Shown here in pieces: positions 52,721-63,597 of a DNA stretch of 64,000 bases. Below the pieces are notes generated by a model. That model was not told the DNA's origin. It saw only the letters and a list, made by a program, of their open reading frames with translations, and did not search any database. Source of the DNA: Eudorina sp. 2006-703-Eu-15 (lineage: Eukaryota > Chlorophyta > Chlorophyceae > Chlamydomonadales > Volvocaceae); NCBI GenBank assembly GCA_003117195.1, contig BDSI01000125.1:294895-358894 (forward strand), given 5' to 3'. The position numbers were made by a program, and so were the translations under genes. Position 1 is the stretch's first letter; every line of letters starts with the position of its first letter.

Positions 52721-55410
52721 TCTTGCCCGAAATCAGTAAGTAAGGCTAGGGTACTCCAGGTGGGCTCCCCTCTCGCGACCGTATGGCCGTAGGAGCCGCC
52801 AAGGAAGAGATCGTGCGCGTTCGGCAGCACGACGCAATCCCACACGAACCAGCGGAAGGCAAACTCATTTTCGATAAGCTGGTGCCACCACGCGGAGCCA
52901 GGCCAAAACGGGACCACCATCGCCATACGACAGCGGCAGCGTGCCGCGTGCTCCAAGACCCGACCAATCAATGCGAACGGCGGGTTGCACCACGATGTGC
53001 TGGGCCACTGATGCGCAAAAGCGTTGACCCCCCAACAGGACGGGGTGTAGAAGTGACTGAAGTACCGCGGGAGCAGGTGGTTGGTGGCCGACGCGAATAA
53101 GTCCACCTGGAATGGCCCCCAACGGGCCTGCAATTTGGAGAATTCCCGTGGGTTGAGCATCCAGTCTGACGAGCTGTCGACTTTACTCAACACATCCGCC
53201 AACACATTCTGCTCCCTTGGGATCCAATTGGCTAACAACAACATCTGATGCTCGATTGCGTACCAAAACAACTCCATACACACGTCTTGGATGTCTGGCA
53301 CCACCGATCCGGCCTTGCTGATAATGCGGAAAACACCTTGGTTGTCGGTGTTGATAAGGATTCGTTGCCCGGACAACTGACCTCCGGCATTCAGGCTTTG
53401 GAGGACGTTCCACACCCCCAGCATTTCCAGAAACGTGGACGACTTCTTCCTCGTTTCGAAATTCCATCTGCCTGCAGCTTGCCGCAGCTCGCCCTGAACC
53501 CAGGCCCAGCCACCCCAGCCGCCAAAGGAGTACATGGAACGACCGGCCGCATCCGTGAACACGTTGAAAGTGTGCACAAAAGACGGTGGCCACAGCGGCT
53601 TTCGGCCATCAAACCTCTGCACAGCAGTCTGCCAGAATTCCAACTCGGCGATTACGTGTGCTGAGAGGGGCGCGTGCCGGTTAAGGCTCCCTTGCACCCG
53701 ATCGACCTCATTTTGCCACGCCGTAAGCCTCCGGGTCATAAGTGTGGACAACTCCCCGAAGGAATACGACATCGACATGATGTGGCCAACGATTGAAGTG
53801 ACAACACGAGCCTTGCAATTCCCTTTATGCGCCAGAGCATTATGAATGCTGGAAACCAACGCAACCTTCTTCTCCTCGGGCACCAAGAGGCAACCTTGCA
53901 CCGTATCTACCACTGCACCTAAGTACCGCTTTTGTTGGGAGGGCTCCAGATCACACTTCTTCTCACTGATGAGGAAACCCGCGCTCTCCAGGTCACTCAG
54001 CACCCTCGTCCGCCATAACTCCAGTTCTTTGGGGCTCTGGTTCGCATGAATACTGTCATCGATATACCCGGACGTACGATGCCCTTGCGCGCGCCACCAC
54101 GTTTGGAGCTCCCGGGTGAGTTTCGTGAATGCCCAGCACGCCGGGGCAAGGCCAAAAGGCAACTGTGTGAACATGTAGAACCGGCCCTCCCACCGGAAAC
54201 CGAGGTATTTCCAATACGTGACGTTAATGTCCAAATGATGGTAACCCGACTTCAAATCGACCGTGAAAAGGTAATCATTTGGTTGAAGAACCGACCCAAG
54301 CCCTGTCAGCGTTTCGTACTTAAAAGGCGGGGTAACCACGAACTGATTCAAGTATCTGGCGTCATAAATGAGGCGGAGTTTATCTGTGCCCGGTTTAGGC
54401 ACTACCCCAAGGGGCATCACGCAATGTGGTTGCGAAGAGCATTCGACCGCGGCTCCCGTAGCGATCAATTCCCCTACCGCCTCAGACACGAACGCTGACT
54501 TCTGCACGGCCGAATTGTGATTCGGAAGCATAATCGGGCGTGGTCCCGTGGACGGGCATTTGCCATTCCACTTCAGGGGATAACCCGTCAAAATCCAGCT
54601 TACAACCAAAGCGGAGCGGCACACCTTCAACCAGAAATCCTTCTTGGCCCGAAGCCGGTGCCTCATTTGAGGTGGCTGCTGAGTTTGGCATGCCTTGCCA
54701 GCGCGACCCTCGTATTCCCAGTCCCTATCAGACAGATCCTCCCCACCTGTCTGCGAAGCTATCCGATTCGCGGCCTCTTCCTTGCGAGGCAGAATTTGGC
54801 TCACTCCAGTGGTGACTGGCGCACTAGCGCGTGGGGGCAGTACCGCTGCCGCGCTGGTCGATGCCACGTCCGCGCAAGCCGTGGTAGGTGCCGACACCCG
54901 CGACGGTACACCAGACGATAGCACGCCAGACGATGATATAGCAACTGTATTTGGCTTCGTTGGGTTCTCGCCCTGCTCCGTGGAAGGTTGCGGCAAATTG
55001 TCTGATTTCGGAGGTGGTGGTTGATTTGATGAAGTAGGCCTGATCGGCAACGTCTCTGGGGACGAGTTGCTTCCAGTATGATGCCGAATCGATGCTGGGG
55101 CGTCTGTAGGTTCTCCAGCAGCAGGCCGCTTCGCGGCTGCCACGACACCCCCTGGCTGCGATGTCAGAGCTTGCGCAGCCGTCCTGGAGCTTGCAGACGA
55201 CGATGATCCCGCCACAAAAGACGCTGCCAACTGTAACCTAGGTCTTGCGACCACTGAGTCAGCTACAGGCCTAGATTGCTGCGAAATGCTCCCGCGTATG
55301 ACTCTGCCCTTTCGGTCTTGATCATACCTTGAACAAAACATTTTCTGACAACAACGTTCAAACGAAGAACAATGGTCTCTCTTTGAGGCGCAGGAGGCAA
55401 GTTGTCTCAA
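52687..55410 (-). CDS. DIRS reverse transcriptase-RNase H-methyltransferase polyprotein
   Basis: 907 aa. Residues 1-240 are low-complexity. The RT domain follows, with VVPKPGTDKLRLIYDAR, FTVDLKSGYHHLDI and the catalytic box YIDD at about 449-452. An RNase H begins near 620 (NVFTDAAGRSMYSFGG, then INTDNQGV). A C-terminal DNA N6-adenine methyltransferase-like domain, typical of DIRS elements, has QVDLFASATNHLLPRYFS and WCNPPF near residue 820. The frame is open throughout, and the element looks recently active. The start codon is a guess, since the first 240 residues have no clear domain. Confidence 0.92.
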   Translation of the reverse strand: MRQLASCASKRDHCSSFERCCQKMFCSRYDQDRKGRVIRGSISQQSRPVADSVVARPRLQLAASFVAGSSSSASSRTAAQALTSQPGGVVAAAKRPAAGEPTDAPASIRHHTGSNSSPETLPIRPTSSNQPPPPKSDNLPQPSTEQGENPTKPNTVAISSSGVLSSGVPSRVSAPTTACADVASTSAAAVLPPRASAPVTTGVSQILPRKEEAANRIASQTGGEDLSDRDWEYEGRAGKACQTQQPPQMRHRLRAKKDFWLKVCRSALVVSWILTGYPLKWNGKCPSTGPRPIMLPNHNSAVQKSAFVSEAVGELIATGAAVECSSQPHCVMPLGVVPKPGTDKLRLIYDARYLNQFVVTPPFKYETLTGLGSVLQPNDYLFTVDLKSGYHHLDINVTYWKYLGFRWEGRFYMFTQLPFGLAPACWAFTKLTRELQTWWRAQGHRTSGYIDDSIHANQSPKELELWRTRVLSDLESAGFLISEKKCDLEPSQQKRYLGAVVDTVQGCLLVPEEKKVALVSSIHNALAHKGNCKARVVTSIVGHIMSMSYSFGELSTLMTRRLTAWQNEVDRVQGSLNRHAPLSAHVIAELEFWQTAVQRFDGRKPLWPPSFVHTFNVFTDAAGRSMYSFGGWGGWAWVQGELRQAAGRWNFETRKKSSTFLEMLGVWNVLQSLNAGGQLSGQRILINTDNQGVFRIISKAGSVVPDIQDVCMELFWYAIEHQMLLLANWIPREQNVLADVLSKVDSSSDWMLNPREFSKLQARWGPFQVDLFASATNHLLPRYFSHFYTPSCWGVNAFAHQWPSTSWCNPPFALIGRVLEHAARCRCRMAMVVPFWPGSAWWHQLIENEFAFRWFVWDCVVLPNAHDLFLGGSYGHTVARGEPTWSTLALLTDFGQECPYVVRVPDL

Positions 55411-55654
55411 GACTCAAGATATTCCGTCGTACCCCTTTGAAAAAATAAAGGGGACATTGTTCGTAGGAAACTGTAAGACAAAGACTGCTACTTATTATTG
55501 TTGTTATAGAATTACTGCGTATCGCAGACCGCCTTTCAGACACGTCTTTTACAGTACAGTCTGTCGTTCGCTTAGAGGAAGCGAGACGAGAAAACGCCGA
55601 GCTTACAACGGGGCCCAGGCTAGATGCGTGCCTCGAACGAATGTTCCGGTAATT

Positions 55655-55935
55655 GAACAATGTCCATGACCACAACGGGGTCGCAACAAACATGTTCAGC
55701 CAGCGACGGGGCTGATACTCTGAAAAAACTAACCGGCAACGTGCCAATGCGCGTAATAACTCCAAGCCAGCAATGGGGCTTGACCGGTGAACCACTCCCG
55801 ACCAACAACGGGGTCAGGGAAGAAATCGAGCCAGCAACGGGGCATCGATAGGTGTACAACTCCGACCAGCAACGGGGTCCAGGAGGGAATCGAGCCAGCA
55901 ACGGGGCATCGATAGTTGCATACTCTCAACCGACG
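55655..55935. repeat. Degenerate tandem repeat between gag and RT ORFs
   Basis: Seven or eight occurrences of (A/C)AGCAACGGGG-type cores, about 33 bases apart in the right-hand half (55801, 55833, 55867, 55899), each followed by GTC or CATCGATAG-like sequence. It lies in the 685-base gap between the gag-like and RT ORFs. Its role is unknown. Confidence 0.75.
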
Positions 55936-56095
55936 ACGGTCTGGGAGGCCAACTGAATGTATTAGCTGAGCCAACTTGAGATGAAACACACTCCATGCTG
56001 CTCTAGGCTACCAACCTACCAACCTGTTAAACCAAAAACGCCATGATGACCATCCAACTACAAACCGCTAATCCTGCACTCCTTAGATCGCCAAG

Positions 56096-56749
56096 TTAGT
56101 AACGCTGCTGCTGCTGCTGCGGCGGCGGCGGCCTGTTGCCCTGGCCGCCCCGGTACTGGCCCTGCTGCTGCCTGCCCTCGTAGCGGGTACCCTCGGTGTG
56201 CTGGCGCTTGCCGCTGCTACCGCCACCCTGCTGGAAGTTACCCTGCTGGGTCCGGTTGCGCGACTTCTCCTGCTTCTCCTTGACGTCCGCCAGCGCGCTC
56301 CGATACTGCTTATCCTGGACATCGATCAGCCTCTTCTTGTTCGACGTGAAATCCTCATGCGGCGCCTTCACGTGGACCGCCATCAGGTCATAATAAGCGT
56401 CCGCAACTTGGGCCTGCTGCTCGGAATCCGCCCGGCTACCCGCGACAATTGAGCTGTATAAAATGTCTACGTGCCGGGACAACTCGCCCAGCGCCTCGAA
56501 CGCAGCGCGGGTCATCGCATCCGCGTCCACATGGACTTTGCCCTCCTTCTTCGGGGCCTTCAGCTCCACGTAGTCGTGAATAACATCCAGCCTATGCAGG
56601 ATCATCTCCGCCTCCTTGAACCTCCGCTGCAGGATTTTATTCATGCCGATAGGTTCCGTGAAGCTCTTCCGATGCTCAACTTGCGCAGCCAATGCGTGCA
56701 CTTTCGCGAGCAGAGCATCATACTCCTGTTTAGTCACTACGTCTGCCAT
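56096..56749 (-). CDS. DIRS gag-like protein
   Basis: 217 aa, the first ORF of the element. The N-terminal half is helical (KQEYDALLAKVHALAAQVEH, then FKEAEMILHRLDVIHDY). The C-terminal third is Gln/Gly/Arg-rich (QGNFQQGGGSSGKR, QYRGGQGNRPPPPQQQQQ), as in nucleic-acid-binding Gag tails. There is no zinc knuckle. Assignment rests on position and composition. Confidence 0.75.
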   Translation of the reverse strand: MADVVTKQEYDALLAKVHALAAQVEHRKSFTEPIGMNKILQRRFKEAEMILHRLDVIHDYVELKAPKKEGKVHVDADAMTRAAFEALGELSRHVDILYSSIVAGSRADSEQQAQVADAYYDLMAVHVKAPHEDFTSNKKRLIDVQDKQYRSALADVKEKQEKSRNRTQQGNFQQGGGSSGKRQHTEGTRYEGRQQQGQYRGGQGNRPPPPQQQQQRY

Positions 56750-56800
56750 TCTGAACTAATCTAAAGTGAACGAGTTGCAACGGAGACTATTCTGAAATTA

Positions 56801-57017
56801 GAGTATGCCCTGGCAGAAGGGCAGTAACATTAGATAATTAGCAACAACGGCAGATACCAAGCACAGTCTCGGCCGCCGCTGAACAAGCTGCCACGGCGCC
56901 ACCCGCGCCGCAGCTGGCCGTACTGCCGTACGTAACTAAACAACTAACAAACATTCCACTCGTCACTAGAACCAGACTTCTCTGCTATTCCTTCGTCATT
57001 GCTAGAGAAGTCAACGT
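56801..57017 (-). repeat. DIRS split repeat Y2 (217 bp, right terminus)
   Basis: Copy of Y1. Followed directly by CACCCCGCACGC, the right half of the empty site seen in unit 1. Confidence 0.93.
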
Positions 57018-57420
57018 CACCCCGCACGCTTGCTCGTCGTGCAGCTGTGGCGGCTGTCCTGGGCGTGGGGAGCGCGACATGGGCTGGTAAGAACTTAACG
57101 GTCAGCTCGGACTTGTGGGGTACTTCGGGGCAGCCATCCGCAAGAGTTTGGACAAAGCACAGTAGCAGAGCTGCACTAGCGGTACTTACGTTTCCAGTTA
57201 AAGCCATTCTACCGCCGAAGTAGGGGCAAGCGTTGACGGTTTGCCACATCGTCAGTGGGTTGGGGACAGTTGGGGGCAGAGGATATTTCTTTGCGCAGTC
57301 CGACCGATGTCAGTCCTGATCGTGTAGGGGCTTCAGTATGGGTTGCATGCGGCACCCAAGAGCTGCAGCCTCACAGGGCACCCCTTCGGACTGCCATCAC
57401 TCTAGGCAGGGCACCACCAA
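57018..57420 (+). pseudogene. Remainder of unit 2 (exon 2 and flanking introns)
   Basis: Matches unit 1 from 46660 to about 47060, including exon 2 at 57045-57086 and the intron after it. Homology then stops: unit 1 goes on to the kinase exons, this copy to unrelated sequence. A 67-codon frame at 57451-57654 has no recognisable content. Confidence 0.8.
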
Positions 57421-58210
57421 GTCTGCTGGGTACTTGATCAGGCAAGCAACGTGCAGACATACACGCTGCGCTTCTCACACGGATCCGCAGCCCGGCTGAG
57501 TTTCATCCGGTCTAGCTTCTGGCTGGACACGCGATTGGAGTCTGCAGGCTGGCGACCCGCAGGCCCCCTCGCTGCTGCCACTGCACTTGTCTCGTTGGGA
57601 AACCAGTTGCACAGTGAAGATGCAGGTGTAAAACAGGATGTTGGACTCAGTTGAGGGGCTGGCACGAGTCATCATGCACAATGTGCTGATCCCTACTTCC
57701 TATCACCCTGCGAGTCTCGCAGCTATGGCTCCCTCCCCAAGCCGTGGGGACCTCTCCCCTTGGGGAGGGACAAGTGTACCGAGGCTGCCTCCCCGTGGGG
57801 AGCCTGAAAATCTCCCCAAATGATTTTCCCTGGGGAGCATTTCGCCGTGGCTGGAGCGCCCGCGCCCGACACGCCCACAAGGTCGGGGAGGCCCAGGAAT
57901 GGATCGCGCCACCTAGCGCCGTCGATTTCCCGCAATCCCGACGCGGCCACCCTGAAAGAATAAAATGGTAAACAAGATCTCTGGATAACAGTGCGCAAAT
58001 TGATGCCCATATGCAATAGGGCCCAACATACTAAAATGGGCTAAAATTCCAAAAATTCCGCAGAAGCTAAAAACTGTTACTGGTGGAAAATTTCAAGTTC
58101 ACTTCCAACAGTCTTTACATTATACATACGATTTGGCCCCTGAATTTCGGTACGTAATGGTTAAGCTCGATTGTAGCAACCCATACACGCCTTGACGTTG
58201 TGCGACACTC
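57421..58210. other. Region without a recognised gene
   Basis: Contains a patch at about 57725-57840 with several CTCCCC/GGGGAG inverted repeats (CCTCCCCAAG, CTTGGGGAGG, CCTCCCCGTGGGGAG) that could form short hairpins. Otherwise nothing recognised. Confidence 0.45.
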
Positions 58211-60703
58211 CTACAAACGCCGTTGGCAATGCGATTTCGCCATGGCGCGGAAGGTGCGGCGAGGCTCTTTTGCCAAGCATGACACTTTTTTATTGTTCAT
58301 GGATGTGTGCGGCGGCGGCAGGGGCGGCTCCGCAAAGCACGCGTCCATGCCGTACTTGGCGCATGCGTAGCGCAGCGCGGCGTGCAGCGCCGCCACCTTG
58401 GCCTGCGCGCGCGCTCGGACGCCGCCACTGACCGGCAGCCCGTCCACGGAGCGCAGCAAGCCCCCAAGCAGACACACCACCATGCGCGCGACGTCCGCGT
58501 CGGCGACGTTGGCGCCGGGGTTGCGTCCGGCGTCCGCCGCGAAGCGCGCCTCCTGGCCCTTGACGTGCGTGACGGCCCAGTCGGGCAGCTGCGACGCCGC
58601 CACGGGCGCCAGCGCGTGTGCGGACAGCAGCACGAGGTCCTGCTTGGCGGCGGCGGCGTGGGCGGCGCGCAGGCACACCGCCGCGCTGCGGGCGTCCATG
58701 CCCGCGATGTAGATGGACGCCAGCTCCAGCAGCGCCCACCGCATCACGGTCCTCAGATGGCCCCCGTCGAGGCACGCGAGCGTGATGGATGCCGCCAGGG
58801 CGGCGCGCGCCGCGCTCAGCTTGGCGGCGGTGGCGGCTACGCCACCACCGCCGCCGCCGCCGGCGTCGGCGTCGGCGTCCGCGACGTCGCCGCACAGCGC
58901 CACGAGGCGAGCGGTGCGGCCCACCGCCAGCGCCGCCTCGGCGTGCTGCGCGGGCAGCCCGCGCGTGTGGTGCCTCAGCAGCCGCAGCGCGTGCTGCGCG
59001 TGCGTCTCCGCCGCGGCGTGCCGCCGCTGGCGGGAGGCGTGCACCGCCGCCGCGCCCAGCGCGTGAGCGTACAGCGCCGTACCGTCCGTTCGTCAGCTCC
59101 GGCGCCTCCCCCAGACCCAGCTGCATCGCGTACGACTCCGCCGCCGCCAGGCCCTGCGCCGCCAGCTCCGCCGCCTCGCGCCGCAGGCCCATCTGGTCGC
59201 GCAGCGCCGCCGCGTCCAGCAGCGCCGCCGCCAGCCGCGTGTCGTACACCGCCAGCGCGCGGTAGCGCGCCGTCACCGCGGCCAGCGCCGCCAGCGCCTC
59301 CGCCGTACGGCCCTCCGACGCCAGCACAAGCGCCCGGACGTGCTCCATGCCCGCCGCGTTCACCTGCTCCGAAACCACACCCCCGTCCCGCCCCGTCGCG
59401 CCCTCCACCAGCGCGTGCACGTGCGCCGCGTGGCCGAGCTGCGCGGCGCATCGTACGGCAGCCGCCCGCGCCAGGAACCACAGCACGGGCAGCAGCGAGT
59501 AGCGCTCCAGCTCGTCGTTGTCGCCCTGCTGAGGCGAGTTGACGCGGTCCGCCTCCGACCCGATGAACTTGGCCGCGTCCAGGGCGTGCGCCAGGCCCCG
59601 CGCCGGGTGCCAGCGCAGCTGCTCCAGCTCGGACTGCAGCAGCAGCGTGCGCACCATGACCTCGCCGCGCTGACCGGCGGTGGCGGCCGGCGGCGCCGGC
59701 GGGCCGGCGTCGGCGGGGGCGGGCGTCGGCGACTCGCCCTTGGCGGAGCCGAGGGGCGACTTGGAGCGGCCCCGCGCGCCGGCCTTGGCTGGGGAGGGGT
59801 GCGGGGCGGCTGGGCCTTGGCGGCGGCGCCCTTGCCGGCGGGGCCGGCGGGGGGGAGGGGGCGGCGGCCGGCTGGTCCTCGCCGCGGGCCATCACCTGCG
59901 GGGGGGCGACGGGTGAGGGGGCCACGGGGTGGCGAGGCGGTGTTGGTGTGTGTGCATAAGACGACTGAGCCGCGAGGTGTGGGGTGGGGACCGTTGGTGT
60001 GTTGGGGGCAGGGGTTGGCTTGGCGCGGCACTCAAACACCATAGGCAGGTAGTGAACGCGGTGAGGCGACGGCCCGGCCCTGAACCAGACCTGGTAGAAA
60101 TGTACGGAGCCCGTACGAACCGCCCGTACGCTGGGTCGCCCTCGCCTCCACTCCATCGGGGTTGCTTCAGCTGCAAGGCCCACCCCCGGGCCGCCGGACC
60201 CTCACCTACAACCTACTGGCCACACACGCGCCCATCAGCGGGGCCCGCCCCGTCACCACCCGCACCCACGCCAGCCCCAAATCGACCCACCAATGCTTCT
60301 TGAGCAGTAAGTTGGCCCGCTCCAGAACCATTGGTTCCACCACCTCCGGCAGCCCCACGCCCACCGCGTCCGCCGCCGCCGCCGCCTCCTGGGTCCGGGG
60401 CCGCTGCCCCTGGCCGCGGAAAAACAGTGAGTCGACGTCGGTGGCGGCAGCGGCCGGGGCCGGCGTCGCCGGGGCCGCCACCGGCGGCGGCTTCCGTCGG
60501 TCCGCCACCTTGGGCACTCCGAAGTCGGCCGTGGAGAGGCTGCGGCAGTGGACGCCGTACCAGTGCTCATGTCCTCCGCCAGCGCATCCTTCTCGCGGTC
60601 GTCCGCCTCCGCCACCTCCCGAAGCAGACTCACCCAGGTCGGAACGTGTTGGCGTCCAGGAAGCCGCCGCTTCAGCATCGGCGGCGGCCGCCGCCGCTGC
60701 CAA
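58211..60703 (-). CDS. Alpha-helical (TPR-like) repeat protein, possibly CFAP54-like, with a frameshift
   Basis: The main exon (about 59871-58211) encodes long Ala/Leu-rich helix pairs such as LLLQSELEQLRWHPARGLAH, ALLDAAALRDQMGLRREAAE and RWALLELASIYIAGMDARSA, like an alpha-solenoid. The layout recalls central-pair flagellar proteins such as CFAP54, but that is a weak guess. An upstream exon at about 60703-60210 reads VEPMVLERANLLLKKHWWVD and could join by an AG|GTTGTA donor. At about 59085 the frame shifts by one base (LTNGRYG to ALYAHALG), and both frames stay open, so a sequencing indel is as likely as a mutation. The 5' end of the gene is not defined and runs into the duplicated kinase copy. 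Confidence 0.5.
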
Positions 60704-60939
60704 GCTGCATCAACTAGGCTTACGCGGCAAACCTCCAAACAACCGCCACAACGTCTCGTTCATTACTGTTTAATGCACAACGACGTACACACGGACACCA
60801 CAAGCTGTACCTCACCTACAGCACGTCGCCTCCTGCCTGTTCAGTTCTGCCGCCTCTGCCTCCATCATGCCACCACCTTCGGCGCTGGCGCTGCCACCGC
60901 CGTGCAAATGCACCGTCTCCACCCTGCCCTCTCCCGAGC

Positions 60940-63597
60940 TACCCGAACTGTCTGCTGCGGGTAATCGACTGCGCCAGCGACAGCCCACTAGCGCTCGTTC
61001 GGCCGTGCGCCTGCGGCCCTGCAGATGCCCTCACCTCGCATCGCAACCACTCATGCGCCAGCAGCTGTTTAGCACTGCTCTCCTGGAATGCCGGCGGAGA
61101 GCTGAGGGCCTTCAGGAACGCCCTCCCTCCGCCGAGACACGACGGGCTCGCAGCGCCGCTGCACGGCCAACACAGCTGGTACAGGTCGACGCGCATGTGT
61201 AGCGGCCCTCAACCAGGGTGGTGTCGGGCTGCCAGCCGTCCGGCTCGAAGTCTGGCGGCGGCCGCTGGTTCTCAGGGGCGCATGTCTCCAAGTCAAGCAG
61301 GAACCAGCGGCGGCGGTCAGCGGCGCCAGGGGAGCACGCGAAGTTGTCCAGCGGAGGTCGCGGTGCACGAAGCCGCCTGGACGGTGCAACGGTATGAGTG
61401 CAGCAGGTAAGTCGACATCAAGTTAGCGCCCAAACTGTGTTGCAAAAGTTACGTGCGTTGTTCAACACACGCATGCAAGCAATCTAGCCATCTTTGCCTC
61501 GTAGTCTTTTGCCGCTGCTGAAGGAACTGGAATGCAAGGTATGCGCTTCCGTGACTATTCGCATCAAACGCCAGCGCGCCGCCACTTCACCGCACACCTC
61601 GTGGATCGCCGCTAGCGTGCAGCAGACCGTGCAGCAGCCGCCGCGCGTCATCCTCCTGGCCAGATGCGCGTTGCTACTTGGCAGCCCACCGGAATGAGGT
61701 CCACAGAGTAAACACTGCCTGGCAGGTAGGGACGTCCTTCACGGCGTGCACCAGCCCTTGGCGCTGCGCGGTGGCGCGATACAGCTTTTCCAGCTGTTCG
61801 AAGTCCACGCCGCACCAGGACGCATATGCAGACCAGGGCGACACGCGCTTCCGAACCACCAGCTTGTCGGTGCGGAACAGCCTGTGGGGCGCGTGGACGG
61901 GTGGGACGGGTGGGAGGTGTGCTCGCTCGCTTATCACGCACGTGCGTTTAGCCGGCTCGCAGTCAGCCGGCTTGCAGTCAGGGTAGTCGCAGGCGCATAT
62001 GCAGGATAGACGCTGGCTAATGCCGGACTGGTGTCCGTACGTATAGCCAAGGCATGTGCTACCTCCCCAACACACGCACCACCAATGCATCCACTATCCA
62101 CAGCCATTCCCCCCAAATACACACATGCAGCTGCAAACCCGGCACAGCCCTTCTTGCTCACAGCTCGCGCGTGAAGCCCAGGCCTCCTCCCCGCAAACAG
62201 CGCGCAGCGGCAGCACGTCCACCGGATAGCGCGCCTGCTGAGCGCAGAGAAGCTGATAGAATTTGATGGTGGCCCATCACCGCTGCTGCCGCGGTCGCCG
62301 CGCGCTTGGTCCAGGAGTACTCCAGGACTGATGGAGCGTGGTGCAGTACCATACCGCCAGCACGCGAGATGGCATAGAACCGCAGATAGCTGCCGGCAGC
62401 TGCAAAGCACGGCAGATACGCGATGCTGGGGCAGTTGCAGGGCGGGCGCAGAGAGCAGTCACGAAAGGGAGCATTCCTGATTGCGAAACGGCGGCGGGGT
62501 CGTCCAAATGGAAAAGACACTGGCATGCTGTCCAGAGATCTGCGGACTGAACCGCAGACCGCCATCGCGCGGCGCACGAGTAACCTGATGTGTTGGCCGG
62601 TATGGCTGCATGACACCCCCCGGTGGTGGAGGGTGATGAGGTGAGGCGCCTACGAGCTATCTGTGCCCGTTGGAACGACCCGGTTGGGAGCAAGGTCCAT
62701 CTTGTAACGGTTAGAAGACGGTTGGAACCAGATATGGTCTTCAGGGACCTTAACTTACAGCCACATGGGACAGGAGCTATGTCACTTACTCGCCGTAGTA
62801 CAGCGGCGACCAGGCCGCAGTCTTCTTGTGCAGATCCTTGACGGCATCGTCCAGGCTGGCTGCCTTGTCCTCCCATTTCGCAGCAGCCGCTGACCCCTGT
62901 TTGCCCCGCAAGACTCCATCAGGCCGCAGCGATGAGCCGCCCTGCGACTTGACGGTCATAAGAGAGGTGCTGTTCGCTTTGTCACGCTCCACCGTCAGCC
63001 CTACCAACCAGGAGACAGGGACTGATCATCTAATACCTATACCCTGACACTAGCGACATACATCAACGCCGATGCACTCTACAACCCTAATTGCAGGCTC
63101 GTGCACAGCCATTAAGTTACAGCGCCTGTAACACACAGCGCCTGCTTTCTTTCGTACCCGATGCGCAGGTCCGCAGGCAGTGCCCTGTCCAGCGCCAGCA
63201 GCAGCTTCACCACCACCTGGTGCTCCGTAAGAACTGTGGCCATCTCCGAATCACCCGCATCGAGTGGCGCCATCAAGCTATTGCTGACGGCAAAGGCAAG
63301 CGCGCCCGAGGCAGCCATAAAATGCGGCTTATGGGTTAGCGGTAGGCTCATCCCAATAACAGAATCCGCAAGGATGGGGATCTGAGCGGCGGGTGGCGCC
63401 TGGAGGAAGCGTTGCAGGTCATCCAGATGTGGAGGTGAGTCCAGTGCAGGCTGAAGGAGCTGTTTGGCATACTCCATGGAGTTGTCCACGCCTTGCAAGC
63501 AGAGATAAAGTGTAACAACAAATAGCAATACGGCTTTGCTCATTACTTTGGCCGTTACAAAGTGGGGAGCACGTCAAGGGACTGTGATGATCCCGCG
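60940..63597 (-). pseudogene. Inverted copy of the kinase part, with many one-base deletions
   Basis: Inverted duplicate of 47074-49703. The exon 3 region (63543-63112) gives the same 143 residues as unit 1. Toward 61 kb, single-base losses accumulate, mostly in G or C runs: CCAGGGCAG to CCAGGCAG near 61720, GGTGGGGCTG to GGTGGGCTG, CAGGGAGG to CAGGAGG, and TGGGACAAC to TGGACAAC next to the HRD motif. These break the frame of exons 6 and 7. Homology stops at 63597, so header exons 1 and 2 are absent. As written it cannot make the kinase, but the pattern could also be uncorrected sequencing error. Confidence 0.75.

Larger units (their letters stand above)
50926..57017 (-). mobile_element. Full-length PAT/Kangaroo-type DIRS retrotransposon (6,092 bp)
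   Basis: Read in coding direction (minus), the order is repeat Y2, gag-like ORF, RT-RNase H-methyltransferase ORF, tyrosine recombinase ORF, then X2, Y1, X1. This is the A1-ORFs-B1-A2-B2 split direct repeat plan of PAT-like DIRS elements such as Volvox Kangaroo. All three ORFs are open. The ends are exact: unit 1 keeps the empty site GCCGCAC|CACCCCGCAC, and the element sits between those two halves with no target duplication, as expected for recombinase-mediated insertion. It occupies intron 1 of unit 2. Confidence 0.93.

Noticed and set aside
57451..57654. 67-codon frame as an alternative C-terminal domain for unit 2
   Set aside because: No acceptor gives a phase that joins header exon 2 to this frame without a stop, and it has no recognisable content.
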